Below are positions 26,783 through 35,386 of a stretch of 58,377 bases of DNA, in pieces (positions within the stretch are counted from its first letter, which is position 1; every line of letters starts with the position of its first letter). The stretch spans positions 1 to 58,377 of the forward strand of contig JAIQZO010000006.1 in assembly GCA_021777055.1 (NCBI GenBank), in the 5' to 3' direction. This stretch comes from Candidatus Anammoxibacter sp. (GTDB taxonomy: Bacteria; Planctomycetota; Brocadiia; Brocadiales; Anammoxibacteraceae). The translations under genes were made by a program, and so were the position numbers. The notes below the pieces were generated by a model that saw only the letters and a list, made by a program, of their open reading frames with translations, was not told the origin of the DNA and searched no databases.

Positions 26783-28235
26783 CTATTTTTCCTGCCCATT
26801 TTAAATAATTAATTAGTACAAAACATCCCCATGAAATCCACAACCCGGCAAACATTGAAGAAACACCTATTTTAAGTGTAACGAAAAAAGATGTTTTTTT
26901 ATCCGGTAGCAGGTAATTGCTCACCAGTATTATAATTGTAAGGCCAACGGCCCCAGCTGCAGCTCTAAAGATCTTTGCCTTCCAGTTAGTTGGTATGCTA
27001 TAAATTTGCCGTTGTTCCTTACCAAACTGGAGTCCAATCATGGCACTAAACCAGGTAATACCCATAAAAAGGGTTGAAGGTGTGTAATGCAGCGTAAGCC
27101 CTACTATCGTGAATATGGTACCGTATATCCATATCTTCGGTAAGCTATTAAACATATTGTCTATTAGGTTCTTTTTTATGTATTGAGATAGAACAAGTAC
27201 CATTAAAGATCCGAAAAACCAACTGCCAATAACATCGTGAGGGTAATGCACTCCCAGATATATTCTGGAAAATGATACCATGGTAATAATAGCAATAAAA
27301 AGCACAAGAGAGGCTTTTGATCTGCGTATGAAGTACAATAATCCCCAGAAAACAGTAGCAGCCATTGTGTGTCCACTGGGAAAACCAAATGAGCTTGCAT
27401 TTGCAAGTTGGAGTTCTGGTATTGCCTCAAAAGGTCTTTCAAGTTCAAACAAATCTTTTAATATGCCACTTATCAAACTTGAGCCAAAAATAGAAAACAT
27501 TAGAAAAATACCAAGTTTCCATCTTCCAGAAAGCACAAAAAATGATATTATGATCATAAAAACATATTTTTCAGCAAACAATGAAAATACCCGGTTTAGA
27601 ATGAGAAGAAAAGGCTGGTTATATGATTGTATAAGCGTGATAAATTCTATCTCCCACCTAAAAAGAGAGTTAATCTCTTTTTGCCTGTTTTCTATGAGAA
27701 CTACATTATGTCCTGATGGAGCTTTATCGAACATCCGCAGTATAGATTCCCTGTTTAAAGGAAATCTCCACATTGTTATTGGCAACAGATATGGATCTAT
27801 AAGCGAAACACTTTCTATCTCATTCCTGCTCATAACACGAAGTGGTATATTCCCAACAATGTATTTCCCTTGCTTTTTGCTACTCTTAAGGATGTTTACA
27901 TCTTCTGTTATACTGCATACGAAGATATGGAAATCGTTATACTGTGGAAGATCTGCATCTATTTCTACTTTTATCCCTGTCTCTTCCAATGTCTCTCTTA
28001 TAGCACCATGTTTGACCTCTTCTCCGATCTTTAAACCTCCACCCGGAATTGAATATTTTCCTGACCACGCATCTTTTACCATTACCAGGCTTTCGTCAAG
28101 TTTTATAAGGCATCCTGCCCCTGAAATATTTTTGGCAGTTGAGGTTGGCTGCAAAAATAGAAAGAACACACATATTGCGATAAGTGTTTGTTCTGTTTTA
28201 AATTTAAATGTATTACAAGATAAGAATTTCTTCAT
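26769..28235 (-). CDS. NUDIX hydrolase-PAP2 phosphatase fusion membrane protein
   Basis: A 488-residue fusion. After an N-terminal signal or membrane segment (15-32), a NUDIX domain carries the box Gx5Ex7REx2EExG at about 67-87 (GLKIGEE, RETLEETG). Then comes a multi-helix PAP2 domain with KDLFELERP (260-268), PSGH (286-289) and SRIYLGVHYPHD (323-334), the three phosphatase motifs, and further membrane helices to the end. NUDIX and PAP2 enzymes both remove phosphates from diphosphate compounds, including lipid or isoprenyl diphosphates. The first gene of a pair with the MATE transporter. The substrate is not predictable. Confidence 0.85.
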   Translation of the reverse strand: MKKFLSCNTFKFKTEQTLIAICVFFLFLQPTSTAKNISGAGCLIKLDESLVMVKDAWSGKYSIPGGGLKIGEEVKHGAIRETLEETGIKVEIDADLPQYNDFHIFVCSITEDVNILKSSKKQGKYIVGNIPLRVMSRNEIESVSLIDPYLLPITMWRFPLNRESILRMFDKAPSGHNVVLIENRQKEINSLFRWEIEFITLIQSYNQPFLLILNRVFSLFAEKYVFMIIISFFVLSGRWKLGIFLMFSIFGSSLISGILKDLFELERPFEAIPELQLANASSFGFPSGHTMAATVFWGLLYFIRRSKASLVLFIAIITMVSFSRIYLGVHYPHDVIGSWFFGSLMVLVLSQYIKKNLIDNMFNSLPKIWIYGTIFTIVGLTLHYTPSTLFMGITWFSAMIGLQFGKEQRQIYSIPTNWKAKIFRAAAGAVGLTIIILVSNYLLPDKKTSFFVTLKIGVSSMFAGLWISWGCFVLINYLKWAGKIGENK

Positions 28236-28410
28236 GGAATATGTTTAAGCAGTTATGGAACTGATTTGTCAGGTATATTTATCGCAGAACCTGACTAATT
28301 GCAGATGCGGGCTTGTTGAGTACTTCAAAATGTTAAACAGTAATGGCAGATGCAGAATAGCAAACTGCTTTTGAATGTCTAAAAACTTGCGTACATTGAA
28401 ACCGTTCATG

Positions 28411-29037
28411 TTACAATTTTGCACATTGTATCAAACTTTTCTCTTCTTTCGCAGTAAGAAATCTCCAGCATGCAGATGAAACATCCAGTTTAATGCATCC
28501 TATTTGTATTCGTTTCAACTCCAATACTTTTAGTGGGGTCTGAAACTTAGGGTCTTTAAGTGCACCGAATAGTCTTCTGAGATGACGATTCTTGCCTTCG
28601 TTTAGTTCTACCATAATTCTGGTTTTAGGCCCAGAACCACCCAAGAGTTTAATGCTTTCTACCTTCAATAGTCCAAATTGGCTTTCAATACCATCGAGCG
28701 CTTGACGGCAATGTGCCTCAGTTACCATGCCACGCACCCATAGTTCGTATACCTTTGTGCATGTGCCTGGTCTTGTTAGCAACTCAGAAATGTGTCCATC
28801 CCTTGTAAAGAGAATTATCCCCTTTGAATCAAGATCCAACCTTCCCACTGGCATCCACCCATCTTTAAACAGGAATTCAGGTAAAAGGTCGTAAACAGTC
28901 CTCCTTGCTAGTTCGTCAGATCTAGTTACAACGACCCCTTTAGGTTTATTAAACAGAATAATCCTGCTGTTGTCGCATTGTTCGTTAGGAATTATAGGTT
29001 CTTGTCTATTAATATTGGTACTCCTGATAATGATCAT
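28411..29037 (-). CDS. RsuA/RluE-type rRNA or tRNA pseudouridine synthase
   Basis: A 208-residue enzyme with the family motifs NKPKGVVVT, GRLDLDSKGI (catalytic Asp) and EGKNRHLRRLF. It lacks an N-terminal S4 domain, as RluE does. It is transcribed alone on the minus strand with spacers on each side. RluE-like is the closest match by architecture, but the target uridine cannot be read from sequence. Confidence 0.85.
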   Translation of the reverse strand: MIIIRSTNINRQEPIIPNEQCDNSRIILFNKPKGVVVTRSDELARRTVYDLLPEFLFKDGWMPVGRLDLDSKGIILFTRDGHISELLTRPGTCTKVYELWVRGMVTEAHCRQALDGIESQFGLLKVESIKLLGGSGPKTRIMVELNEGKNRHLRRLFGALKDPKFQTPLKVLELKRIQIGCIKLDVSSACWRFLTAKEEKSLIQCAKL

Positions 29038-29511
29038 TCACTTTTCTTCTTATCTGATAGCAAAGAGAATGAAAGTATTATTACACCGGTAATTAAATAG
29101 GCGTATTTGCTAAAACCTAAAGTCTTATATGCAATCATATAACCGGATAATATATTGTGTATTTAATTGCCGGTATAATATAACAACTCTGGCTTTAATA
29201 TGATTTTAGAACATAAAAGGGCAAACACAATTTCTTTCATTAAAAAATTGGTTGACACTTTTTAACATGAAAATGTTTATTGCATATTCCGTAGCTTAAG
29301 AGTTTTAATAACCAGTCTTGAAATTTGGGCTACTTTATTTGTAAAATTAAAGGCACAATTGGTTTTCGTGATTTTCGAAGAAAAAACATTCAAACAAATT
29401 TGAAATCGGAAAAATATATCACCGATAATTATAACATCTTAACAAAATGTTTCTATTTTGAGTTTAAAAGTTAACGGAGTGTGTTTCAAGTGTATTCCTG
29501 GAGGAAATATT
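29038..29511. promoter_or_regulatory. AT-rich control region before the tandem secreted-protein genes
   Basis: About 470 bases without a gene. A TTGACA at about 29251 and a TTGAAA at about 29399, the latter followed 17 bases on by an AT-rich CGATAATTATAAC, are possible promoters for the plus-strand genes. Neither is followed by a perfect -10 box at ideal spacing. Confidence 0.3.
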
Positions 29512-30075
29512 ATGAAAACAAGATTTATATATACCCTATTCATTATAATTGCAATAACAGTTGTATTACCTTTTCGTCAAGTAATGGCTCACGATGACGG
29601 GCTGACCTGTCATGAACACCCGACAACAGAACCAGGGCTTGCTGGCGTTACTATATACAGTGACCGCAATAACAACACCTTTATTGATTTAGATATACTT
29701 CAACACATGTTTGAAAATCTTGCTGTAAATGAGCTTGAAAAGAAATCAACAAAATTCAAGGGACAAGATGTTTCTACTGTAATGAAAGGCATTAGCGAAT
29801 TCTCTGAAATGGTTGAAATTGTTCGACGTTTGGTCATCCGTGCAGAAAGATTTAATGATAAGGCAGAAAAAGAAAACGCAATTAAGGTATCACAACATCT
29901 GTTTGATAGTCTCCCCATTAGCAATTTTATTAAGTTTGATATATTCCTGAAAGAAAATAGACAAAGCACATCTGTACTTGTTTTTATTGACACTTTTGTT
30001 GATTTCTTGATTCTTCAGTACGAAATTCCGGATTCTTTGGTAATTATTGTCCGAAATGCTTCACAATCTTGCTGA
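29512..30075 (+). CDS. Secreted protein of unknown family, tandem copy 1
   Basis: First of three tandem paralogues that I do not recognise. The ATG at 29512 follows a GGAGG box. The 187-residue product has a signal peptide (about 1-26, ending VMA), then an invariant AHDDGLTCHEHP segment at the mature N-terminus, a variable segment (TTEPG...DLDI), and a conserved helical region from QDVSTVMKGISEFSEM to the end. It finishes NASQSC. The variable part contains DRNNNTFIDLD, which resembles a calcium-binding loop. The His-rich CHEHP motif could bind metal. The two cysteines could pair outside the membrane. Confidence 0.65.
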   Translation: MKTRFIYTLFIIIAITVVLPFRQVMAHDDGLTCHEHPTTEPGLAGVTIYSDRNNNTFIDLDILQHMFENLAVNELEKKSTKFKGQDVSTVMKGISEFSEMVEIVRRLVIRAERFNDKAEKENAIKVSQHLFDSLPISNFIKFDIFLKENRQSTSVLVFIDTFVDFLILQYEIPDSLVIIVRNASQSC

Positions 30076-30174
30076 GAAACATATGTTTATATGTTGTAAC
30101 GGACCGATTAGATAATATATTTTGCGTAAAAAATTATCAGAGTGTTTTTCAAGGGCATTCAGAGAGGAAATATC

Positions 30175-30726
30175 ATGAATACCGGATATACATATACAAT
30201 AATTATTATAATTGCAATAACACTACTATTACCTTTTCGTCAAGGAATGGCTCATGATGACGGGCTGACATGCCATGAACACCCAGTTACCACAGTTCAA
30301 TTTACTATAGTCAACAGCGACGGCAGCGGCTTTCTTGAAGTAGGAGTACTTCAGCACACGGTTGAAAATCTTGCTGCAAATGAGCTTGAAGATAGATCAA
30401 CCAAATTCACACGACAAGATGTTTCTACTGTAATGAAAGGTATTAGCGAATTCTCTGAAATGGTTGAAATTGTTCGCAGTTTAGTCATCCGTGCAGAGAG
30501 ATTTACTGATAAGGCAGAAAAAGGAGACGCTATTAAGGTCTCGCAACATCTGTTTGATAGTCTCCCCATTAGCAATTTTATTAAATTCAATATATTCTTA
30601 AAAGAAAATAGGCATAGCACATCTGTACTTGTTTCTACTGACACCCTTGTTGATTTCTTGATTCTTCAGTACGAAATTCCGGATTCCTTAGCAATTATTG
30701 TCCGAAATGCTTCACAATCTTGCTGA
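30175..30726 (+). CDS. Secreted protein of unknown family, tandem copy 2
   Basis: Second paralogue, 183 residues from the ATG at 30175 (AGAGAGG box upstream). Signal peptide ends GMA, followed by HDDGLTCHEHP. The variable segment here reads VTTVQFTIVNSDGSGFLEVGV, four residues shorter than in copy 1. From LQHTVENLAANE onward the sequence is nearly the same as in copy 1, including the C-terminal Cys. Same likely export and unknown function as copy 1. Confidence 0.65.
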   Translation: MNTGYTYTIIIIIAITLLLPFRQGMAHDDGLTCHEHPVTTVQFTIVNSDGSGFLEVGVLQHTVENLAANELEDRSTKFTRQDVSTVMKGISEFSEMVEIVRSLVIRAERFTDKAEKGDAIKVSQHLFDSLPISNFIKFNIFLKENRHSTSVLVSTDTLVDFLILQYEIPDSLAIIVRNASQSC

Positions 30727-30826
30727 AAGAAAATATGTTTATATGTTGTAACGGATCGATTAAATAATATATTTTGCGTATAAAATTAACAGAGTGTTTT
30801 TCAAAAGCATTCCGGGAAGAAATATC

Positions 30827-31402
30827 ATGAAAACCAGATATACATATACAATAATTATTATAATTGCAATAACACTACTATTACCTTTTCGTCAAGGAAA
30901 AGCACACGATGACGGGTTGACATGCCATAAACATCCGGTACATATTGGTGGTAGTGGTCCGGACGACCTTTGTGTTTTTATATACAACAACGATGATATC
31001 AACAACTTTGTTGACGTAGGAGTACTTCAACACAAATTCGAAAATCTTGCAGCTAATAAGCTTGAAGAGAGATCAACCAAATGCAAGCGACAAGATGTTT
31101 CTACTGTGATGAAAGGCATTAGTGAGTTCTCTGAAATGGTTGAAATTGTTCGCCGTTTGATCATTCGTGCAGAGAGAATTAATGATAAAGCGGAAAAAGA
31201 AGATGCTGTTAAGGTCGCACAAGATGTCTTTGATAGCTTTCCTATTAGTAATTTTATAAAGTTTGATATCTTCCTGAAAGAAAATAGACATAGTACATCA
31301 GTCCTAGTTTCTATTGACACTATTGTTAATTTCTTGATACGTCAGTACGAAGTACCGGATACTTTAGTAATTATTGTCCGAAATGCTTCACAGTCTTGCT
31401 AA
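30827..31402 (+). CDS. Secreted protein of unknown family, tandem copy 3
   Basis: Third paralogue, 191 residues from the ATG at 30827 (GGGAAG box upstream). Signal peptide ends GKA, followed by HDDGLTCHKHP. The variable segment is the longest, Gly- and Asp-rich (HIGGSGPDDLCVF, NNDDINNFVDVG) and adds one cysteine; another Cys occurs at TKCKRQ. The conserved helical domain and C-terminal NASQSC are kept. It is the most diverged copy. Confidence 0.65.
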   Translation: MKTRYTYTIIIIIAITLLLPFRQGKAHDDGLTCHKHPVHIGGSGPDDLCVFIYNNDDINNFVDVGVLQHKFENLAANKLEERSTKCKRQDVSTVMKGISEFSEMVEIVRRLIIRAERINDKAEKEDAVKVAQDVFDSFPISNFIKFDIFLKENRHSTSVLVSIDTIVNFLIRQYEVPDTLVIIVRNASQSC

Positions 31403-31809
31403 ATTGCCAAAAAAAGCTTTTTTTAGTGCCTATGGTAAACTTTTAGCTTTTAAAATCTTAATCGTACTCATACTCTTAATCTTAATCTTTGTGAGTGGAT
31501 TAAGATTAAGTACGATTAAGGCTACAGTTTATCACAACTCATACCCATCTAATCTCTTATTGACCATGCCATCCCTCTTTTGGTGGCAAATTTTGACACA
31601 TAGATGATAATTTGCCTTTCCTGCAGTATGGTACAACCTGCTGTGTACCAAAATTTGCCAGTCCTGCTGATGGATATTTCCAAATCGTTAGAAATACCAG
31701 CGGTTAAGTAGCTACTATAACAGACAAAATGCCAATGTTATACAGCTTGACAATATTCATTAGTAGCATAAATATTCCATAATATGCAGTAAAGCGCCTT
31801 GCCATGCAT
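31403..31809. repeat. Palindrome-bearing spacer after the tandem genes
   Basis: At 31457-31523 cttaatcgtact...cttaatcttaatc pairs with gattaagattaagtacgattaag, an imperfect palindrome of the same TTAATC/GATTAA type as the arms of the composite repeats at 22 and 57.7 kb. A second inverted pair, GGCAAATTTTG at 31584 with CAAAATTTGCC at 31649, follows. No gene is visible. Confidence 0.6.
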
Positions 31810-31840
31810 TTGCAATTTACTAATAGTAGAGTAATATAAT
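31810..31840 (+). promoter_or_regulatory. Possible promoter of the acyl-CoA dehydrogenase operon
   Basis: A perfect TATAAT at 31835-31840 lies 48 bases before the start codon. The best -35 candidate, TTGCAA at 31810, is at a spacing of 19, longer than ideal, so the -10 box is the main support. Confidence 0.4.
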
Positions 31841-31887
31841 TTTATGGGGATTTATTTTTATTTTAACCCTATTGGAGGGGGGCACAC

Positions 31888-33858
31888 ATGGTTGGTCTAA
31901 AAGATTTAAAAAATATTTCTGAAAAGGACCGAAAGTTAATCCAGGACGCGGAAATGATGTTAGGTCCTGAACCCTCAGAAATGGGATTTGTAAAAAATCT
32001 ATTCTGGGGGAATATTTTTGAAAACATGATATTCCCATACCCACAAGTAAGCCCTGAAGAAAGACGTCAGTGTGATGAACTTTTAGCTAAATTGGATAAA
32101 TATTTTCAAAATGAACATCCCTCAACACAGATTGACAGGGATGAAGAGATCCCTAATGATGTATTAGAACGTCTTTTTAAATTTGGAGTAATGGGTATGA
32201 CTATCCCGGTAAAATATGGCGGGTTAGGAATGTCAGTTTCTAGCTATAATAGAGTACTGGAACGAATTGGTCGAAGCTGTGCATCAACCGCAGTTGTAGT
32301 TTCAGCACATCAATCTATCGGCTGTAAAGCTATTATCTTGTTTGGTACTGAAGAGCAAAGACAGCTTTGGCTTCCTCTTATGGCAACGTCAAAATTATCT
32401 GCATTTTGTCTCTCTGAACCTAATGTTGGTTGCGATGCCAGCGGTCAGGAGACACGATGCGAAGTAAGTGAAGATGGAAAATACTATATTCTTAATGGCG
32501 AAAAGAAATGGGCAACTTCTGCAGCTCTTAGTGGACTATTTACTGTTGCAGCTAAACAAACTATATATGACAATACACGTAACAAAAAAATAGAAAAAGT
32601 ATCTGCCTTAATTTGCACTCCTGACATGGAAGGAATAGAGATATATGAGAAGAATCGCAGTAAGTGTGGTATACGTGGTACATGGCAAGCGCGTATAAGA
32701 TTTACAAATGTTAAAGTCCCACGAGAAAATCTATTACACAAAGAAGGTGGAGGCCTAAACGTTGGGCTTACATGCCTAAATTATGGTCGTTGTACCCTTT
32801 CGTCAGGTATGCTTGGCTCAGCACGGAGATGCATGGATCAAGCCATTAAATGGTCTCAAACGCGTTATCAATTTGGACAACCTCTATCCGCTTTCGATCT
32901 TATTAAAAAACGAATAGCTCATATGGCGGCATTAACCTATGCAATGGATGCAGTACTGTATATGACAACAGGTATGCTGGATCGTAAGGAAAAGGATGTT
33001 ATGGTAGAAACTGCAGTTTGTAAAGTATTCTGTTCTGAAATGGGTTGGCAGGTAGTTAATGATGCTATGCAAATTATGGGCGGTGAGGGTTATATGACTG
33101 AAAATGAAGTTGAACGCGCCTTTCGTGACAGTAGGATTAATTTGATAGTAGAAGGGGCAAACGAAGTAATGCATACATTTGTGTTTGGGTATGGAGCTAA
33201 ACAGTTGGCAGAACAGATGATCTCCGTTCAACAAGCGTTGCTATGGGATAAGGACCAGAACTTTACAGAAAATATTCAGAAAATATTAAAAAATAGTTTT
33301 AGTCCTTCTGTTCTATCACGTGCAATTCCACTTGGTCTGGAACTCTTTTTAGGTATAAAAAAAAGGATTCCTGAAATTACAAAACTAGATCAGTCTCTAT
33401 CAAATGAAGGTTTACGTTTAGCCAAATTGGTTCAAGTTCATAGCCATCAGTTTAAATTGGTAAGTAAAAAATACAAAGAGGATATCCTGAATCTTCAAAC
33501 CGTTCAGGAACGAATTAGCGAGAATACCATGTGGTTGCATGCAATGGCCTGTACACTTTCAAAACTGGATCATCAAATAAAAGATAATCAATCTGGCACT
33601 GTGTTTGAACGGGACAAATCAGCTGCACTTCATTTTGTAGATTTAGCAGAACTGGCTATTAAAGAAAATCTACGAGCATTAATAGATAACGCGGACAAAA
33701 GTATGCGGATCGCTGCTTCTGCGGCCCTTAAGCATAACGATACCTTAGCAAATAAAGATTTTGTTATTCCTGAAAGATCACCAAATGCGAAAGGAACAGG
33801 GCGTGTTAATCAACAGCAACATATAAAACAATTTCCAGGGAGCAATAGAAAAGAATGA
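31888..33858 (+). CDS. Long acyl-CoA dehydrogenase (VLCAD/ACAD9-like architecture)
   Basis: A 656-residue FAD-dependent acyl-CoA dehydrogenase introducing a 2,3 double bond in acyl-CoA. The catalytic base is Glu422 in LIVEGANEVM; the FAD/substrate segments AFCLSEPNVG and WATSAALSG and the MGGEGYM motif are present. About 200 residues follow the core domain, as in VLCAD-type and ACAD9-type enzymes, suggesting longer substrates or a membrane or partner contact. A GGAGG box precedes the ATG. The last four bases overlap the start of the AcuI-like gene, so the two are one operon. Confidence 0.9.
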   Translation: MVGLKDLKNISEKDRKLIQDAEMMLGPEPSEMGFVKNLFWGNIFENMIFPYPQVSPEERRQCDELLAKLDKYFQNEHPSTQIDRDEEIPNDVLERLFKFGVMGMTIPVKYGGLGMSVSSYNRVLERIGRSCASTAVVVSAHQSIGCKAIILFGTEEQRQLWLPLMATSKLSAFCLSEPNVGCDASGQETRCEVSEDGKYYILNGEKKWATSAALSGLFTVAAKQTIYDNTRNKKIEKVSALICTPDMEGIEIYEKNRSKCGIRGTWQARIRFTNVKVPRENLLHKEGGGLNVGLTCLNYGRCTLSSGMLGSARRCMDQAIKWSQTRYQFGQPLSAFDLIKKRIAHMAALTYAMDAVLYMTTGMLDRKEKDVMVETAVCKVFCSEMGWQVVNDAMQIMGGEGYMTENEVERAFRDSRINLIVEGANEVMHTFVFGYGAKQLAEQMISVQQALLWDKDQNFTENIQKILKNSFSPSVLSRAIPLGLELFLGIKKRIPEITKLDQSLSNEGLRLAKLVQVHSHQFKLVSKKYKEDILNLQTVQERISENTMWLHAMACTLSKLDHQIKDNQSGTVFERDKSAALHFVDLAELAIKENLRALIDNADKSMRIAASAALKHNDTLANKDFVIPERSPNAKGTGRVNQQQHIKQFPGSNRKE

Positions 33859-34853
33859 GTACTAAGAATTTTAAATCGATGATTGTTAGAGAAGATAATG
33901 GTAATTTTGTTCGTGAAATCAAGAATAAATCAATTAACGATCTTCCTGACGGAGAAGTATTAATAAATGTAAAATACTCGTCGTTAAATTATAAAGATGC
34001 TTTATCCGCAACGGGTAATAAAGGTATTACAAGACATTATCCACATACTCCCGGTATAGATGCCGCAGGCATTGTTGCTTCGTCGACGAATTCTATGTTC
34101 ACCCCAGGTGATGAAGTTCTTGTTACAAGTTACGACCTTGGTATGAATACTGCAGGAGGTTTTGGTCAATACATTAATGTTCCCGCATCTTGGATAGTAA
34201 AGCTACCTACAGGACTAACCTTAAAAGAGAGCATGATCTACGGAACTGCAGGCTTTACTGCCGCTCAATCACTCTATAAACTGGAATCTTCAGGAATTGC
34301 ACCTTCAGAAGAGGAAGTACTTGTTACTGGTGCAACTGGTGGTGTTGGTTCAATGGCGGTGGCAATATTATCAAGAGCAGGATACAAGGCCGTTGCTGCT
34401 ACTGGTAAGATAGATAAAGAATCATACTTAAAACAAATTGGTGCGCATGCTGTCATACAGAGAGATAAAGTAGACGATACAAGCAAACTTCATATGCTTA
34501 AAGGACGTTGGCGTGCAGTAATAGATACAGTTGGTGGCAATATCCTTGCTACAGCAATAAAGTCAACCAAACAATGGGGATCTGTTACTACATGTGGGTT
34601 GGCACAATCAATAGAATTGCATACAAATGTATTCCCTTTTATATTAAGGGGTATTAACCTGCTTGGTGTAAATTCAGAACATTGTCCAATGGAATTAAGA
34701 AAGAAAATATGGGGAAAGATAGCATCAGAGTGGAAAGTGCAAGGACTAGGCAATATTTGCAATGAATGCTCACTTGAAGAAATAGATAATAAGATTGATA
34801 TGATTCTTAAAGGGCAAGTTACAGGCAGAATGGTTATAAATTTGGATCTGTAA
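33855..34853 (+). CDS. acuI: AcuI/YhdH-family acrylyl-CoA reductase (NADPH)
   Basis: A 332-residue zinc-free medium-chain reductase of the YhdH/AcuI type. Visible are NYKDAL, the PHTPGIDAAG segment, GGFGQY, the nucleotide-binding VTGATGGVGSMA and the family-typical GVNSEHCP. AcuI reduces acryloyl-CoA to propionyl-CoA. Start and upstream stop overlap in ATGA, so it is translated with the acyl-CoA dehydrogenase. The nearby methylcitrate-cycle genes would use the propionyl-CoA. Activity on other 2-enoyl-CoAs is equally possible. Confidence 0.8.
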   Translation: MSTKNFKSMIVREDNGNFVREIKNKSINDLPDGEVLINVKYSSLNYKDALSATGNKGITRHYPHTPGIDAAGIVASSTNSMFTPGDEVLVTSYDLGMNTAGGFGQYINVPASWIVKLPTGLTLKESMIYGTAGFTAAQSLYKLESSGIAPSEEEVLVTGATGGVGSMAVAILSRAGYKAVAATGKIDKESYLKQIGAHAVIQRDKVDDTSKLHMLKGRWRAVIDTVGGNILATAIKSTKQWGSVTTCGLAQSIELHTNVFPFILRGINLLGVNSEHCPMELRKKIWGKIASEWKVQGLGNICNECSLEEIDNKIDMILKGQVTGRMVINLDL

Positions 34854-34880
34854 TAATCTTCTTATAAATGACAATGTTAA

Positions 34881-35201
34881 AGTTTACTTTCTACAGTAGG
34901 CGGTGTAGATAGAAGTTTTGTCTTTGAACAATTTGTTGCAACCATCTTAAAAAAGGCACGGAGTGAAGTTGATCTTAGAATTGTTGCTCTACTAGACAGA
35001 TTTGTTTACCATAGTTTGATAGTAAGTTTAAACTACTTTCAGCGCAATCAGACTTTTGGTATTGAAATGTATACCACGGGTAATAAAAATTTAGGAAAAA
35101 AAGAGAATGTACTTGACAGGGTTTTGTTCCTAAATTGCCAGAAAATATTGCAAACCGCGGATCAGGATATTAGTGCTGTATATGTGGAGGAAATAGGCTA
35201 A
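34881..35201 (+). pseudogene. Coding-like remnant without a start codon
   Basis: An uninterrupted frame of 106 codons runs from just after a stop at 34878 to the stop at 35199. The translation looks protein-like (GGVDRSFVFEQFVATILKKA, LRIVALLDRFVYHS, ADQDISAVYVEEIG), but there is no ATG near its beginning. I do not recognise the family. It lies between the acuI-like gene and the IS66 transposase, so it may be the 3' part of a gene cut by earlier rearrangement. Confidence 0.3.
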
Positions 35202-35302
35202 CAGGAGTGCTTGTCAGAAGAAACCGGTAGGATACATAAAAATTATCCAAATAGCATAGAGTAGAGTTTAAAGGGCAAAATATTTCGGAAAAAAGTCTAT
35301 GG

Positions 35303-35308
35303 TATAAT
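35303..35308 (+). promoter_or_regulatory. Extended -10 promoter of the IS66 transposase
   Basis: The sequence TGGTATAAT lies 79 bases before the transposase start. It is a perfect -10 with a TGn extension; no strong -35 box precedes it. Confidence 0.4.
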
Positions 35309-35386
35309 AGTGACGTTGAATAAATAAGAACTATTTTTCCATATGAGCTAAATTGCCGATAAACAAGAACACAATTTGAAAAGGAA

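Larger units (their letters stand above)
29512..31402 (+). repeat. Tandem gene triplication of about 650-660 bp units
   Basis: The distance between successive start codons is 663 and 652 bases. Not only the genes but also the spacers are copied: the stretch atgtttatatgttgtaacgg...gtttttcaa occurs before copies 2 and 3. This indicates unequal recombination or slippage that duplicated a whole gene-plus-leader unit, followed by divergence focused on one N-terminal segment. Confidence 0.85.

Noticed and set aside
27280..28248. A 322-codon plus-strand open frame
   Set aside because: It is exactly antisense to the NUDIX-PAP2 gene, whose motifs are intact; the frame is Ser/Ile-rich and has no family features.
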